Origin: Desulfobulbaceae bacterium
Lineage (GTDB): Bacteria; Desulfobacterota; Desulfobulbia; Desulfobulbales; Desulfobulbaceae
DNA: 35,699 bases
Direction: 5' to 3'
Assembly (NCBI GenBank): GCA_015484845.1
Contig: WFUT01000155.1
Span: forward strand, 1-35,699
Both the position numbers and the translations under genes were made by a program. Every line of letters begins with the position of its first letter. The first letter of the stretch is position 1. Shown one piece after another: positions 35,651-35,699 of the stretch. The notes under the pieces are model-generated. The model made no database searches. It was given only the letters and a program-made list of their open reading frames with translations, and was not told the origin of the DNA.

Positions 35651-35657
35651 CAGGGCC

Positions 35658-35699
35658 ATGACCGCCGCAGCTCCCGGCCACCCGGCCCTGGCAAGGATC
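35658..35699 (+). CDS. Start of a further gene, cut by the window end
   Basis: Eight bases after the DUF3467 stop codon an ATG opens a frame (MTAAAPGHPALARI) that runs to the window end. Position and spacing suggest the next gene of the same operon, but 14 codons are too few to identify it. Confidence 0.35.
   Translation, partial: MTAAAPGHPALARI

Overview
The window is about 35.7 kb of GC-rich bacterial DNA. Several traits point to a Desulfobacterota lineage, most plausibly Desulfobulbales-like: two 12-haem c-type cytochromes in tandem, a Rieske/compact b6f-like cytochrome b pair, an ilvBH–psd–pssA neighbourhood, and a glucosylglycerate-type osmolyte cluster. The taxonomic call is an inference from gene content, not a measurement. 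No rRNA, tRNA, CRISPR array, IS element or transposase was recognised. The GC bias creates very long antisense open frames over most real genes; these were left out.

Left part (1-6.9 kb): two secreted right-handed beta-helix proteins face each other (512-1993 plus, 2140-3978 minus). A minus-strand operon of two paralogous dodecahaem cytochromes follows (one soluble/periplasmic, one lipoprotein) and ends at a very strong intrinsic terminator at 4445-4483.

Centre-left (6.9-14 kb, plus strand): a near-consensus promoter and a long leader containing a possible Leu/Ile/Val-rich leader peptide precede ilvB and ilvH (acetolactate synthase), which end at a clear terminator. Then come psd and pssA (phosphatidylethanolamine synthesis, pssA with its own promoter), rsmD, coaD, and a translationally coupled Rieske protein and cytochrome b.

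Centre (14-22.8 kb, minus strand): seven genes, apparently one transcription unit from a promoter near 22.78 kb. In transcription order they encode a GT4 glycosyltransferase, a GH13_18 sugar phosphorylase, a mannose-6-phosphate-isomerase-type cupin, an M20-like protein with lost metal ligands, glucosyl-3-phosphoglycerate synthase (GpgS), a second glycosyltransferase and a HAD-family protein. Together they look like synthesis and recycling of a glucosylglycerate-based, possibly mannosylated, compatible solute. Two copies of a structured repeat lie in this unit: one in its 5' leader, one between gpgS and the second glycosyltransferase.

Right part (22.8-35.7 kb, plus strand): a giant 3131-residue surface protein has an LEPR-like N-terminal motif, a low-complexity linker, a series of DUF11-like domains and ten SdrD-B-like Ca-binding repeats. 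It is followed by a TolC-type outer-membrane protein, a periplasmic adaptor, a DUF3467 protein and the start of another frame at the window end. This looks like a giant adhesin with its own export machinery, whose energising component should lie just outside the window.
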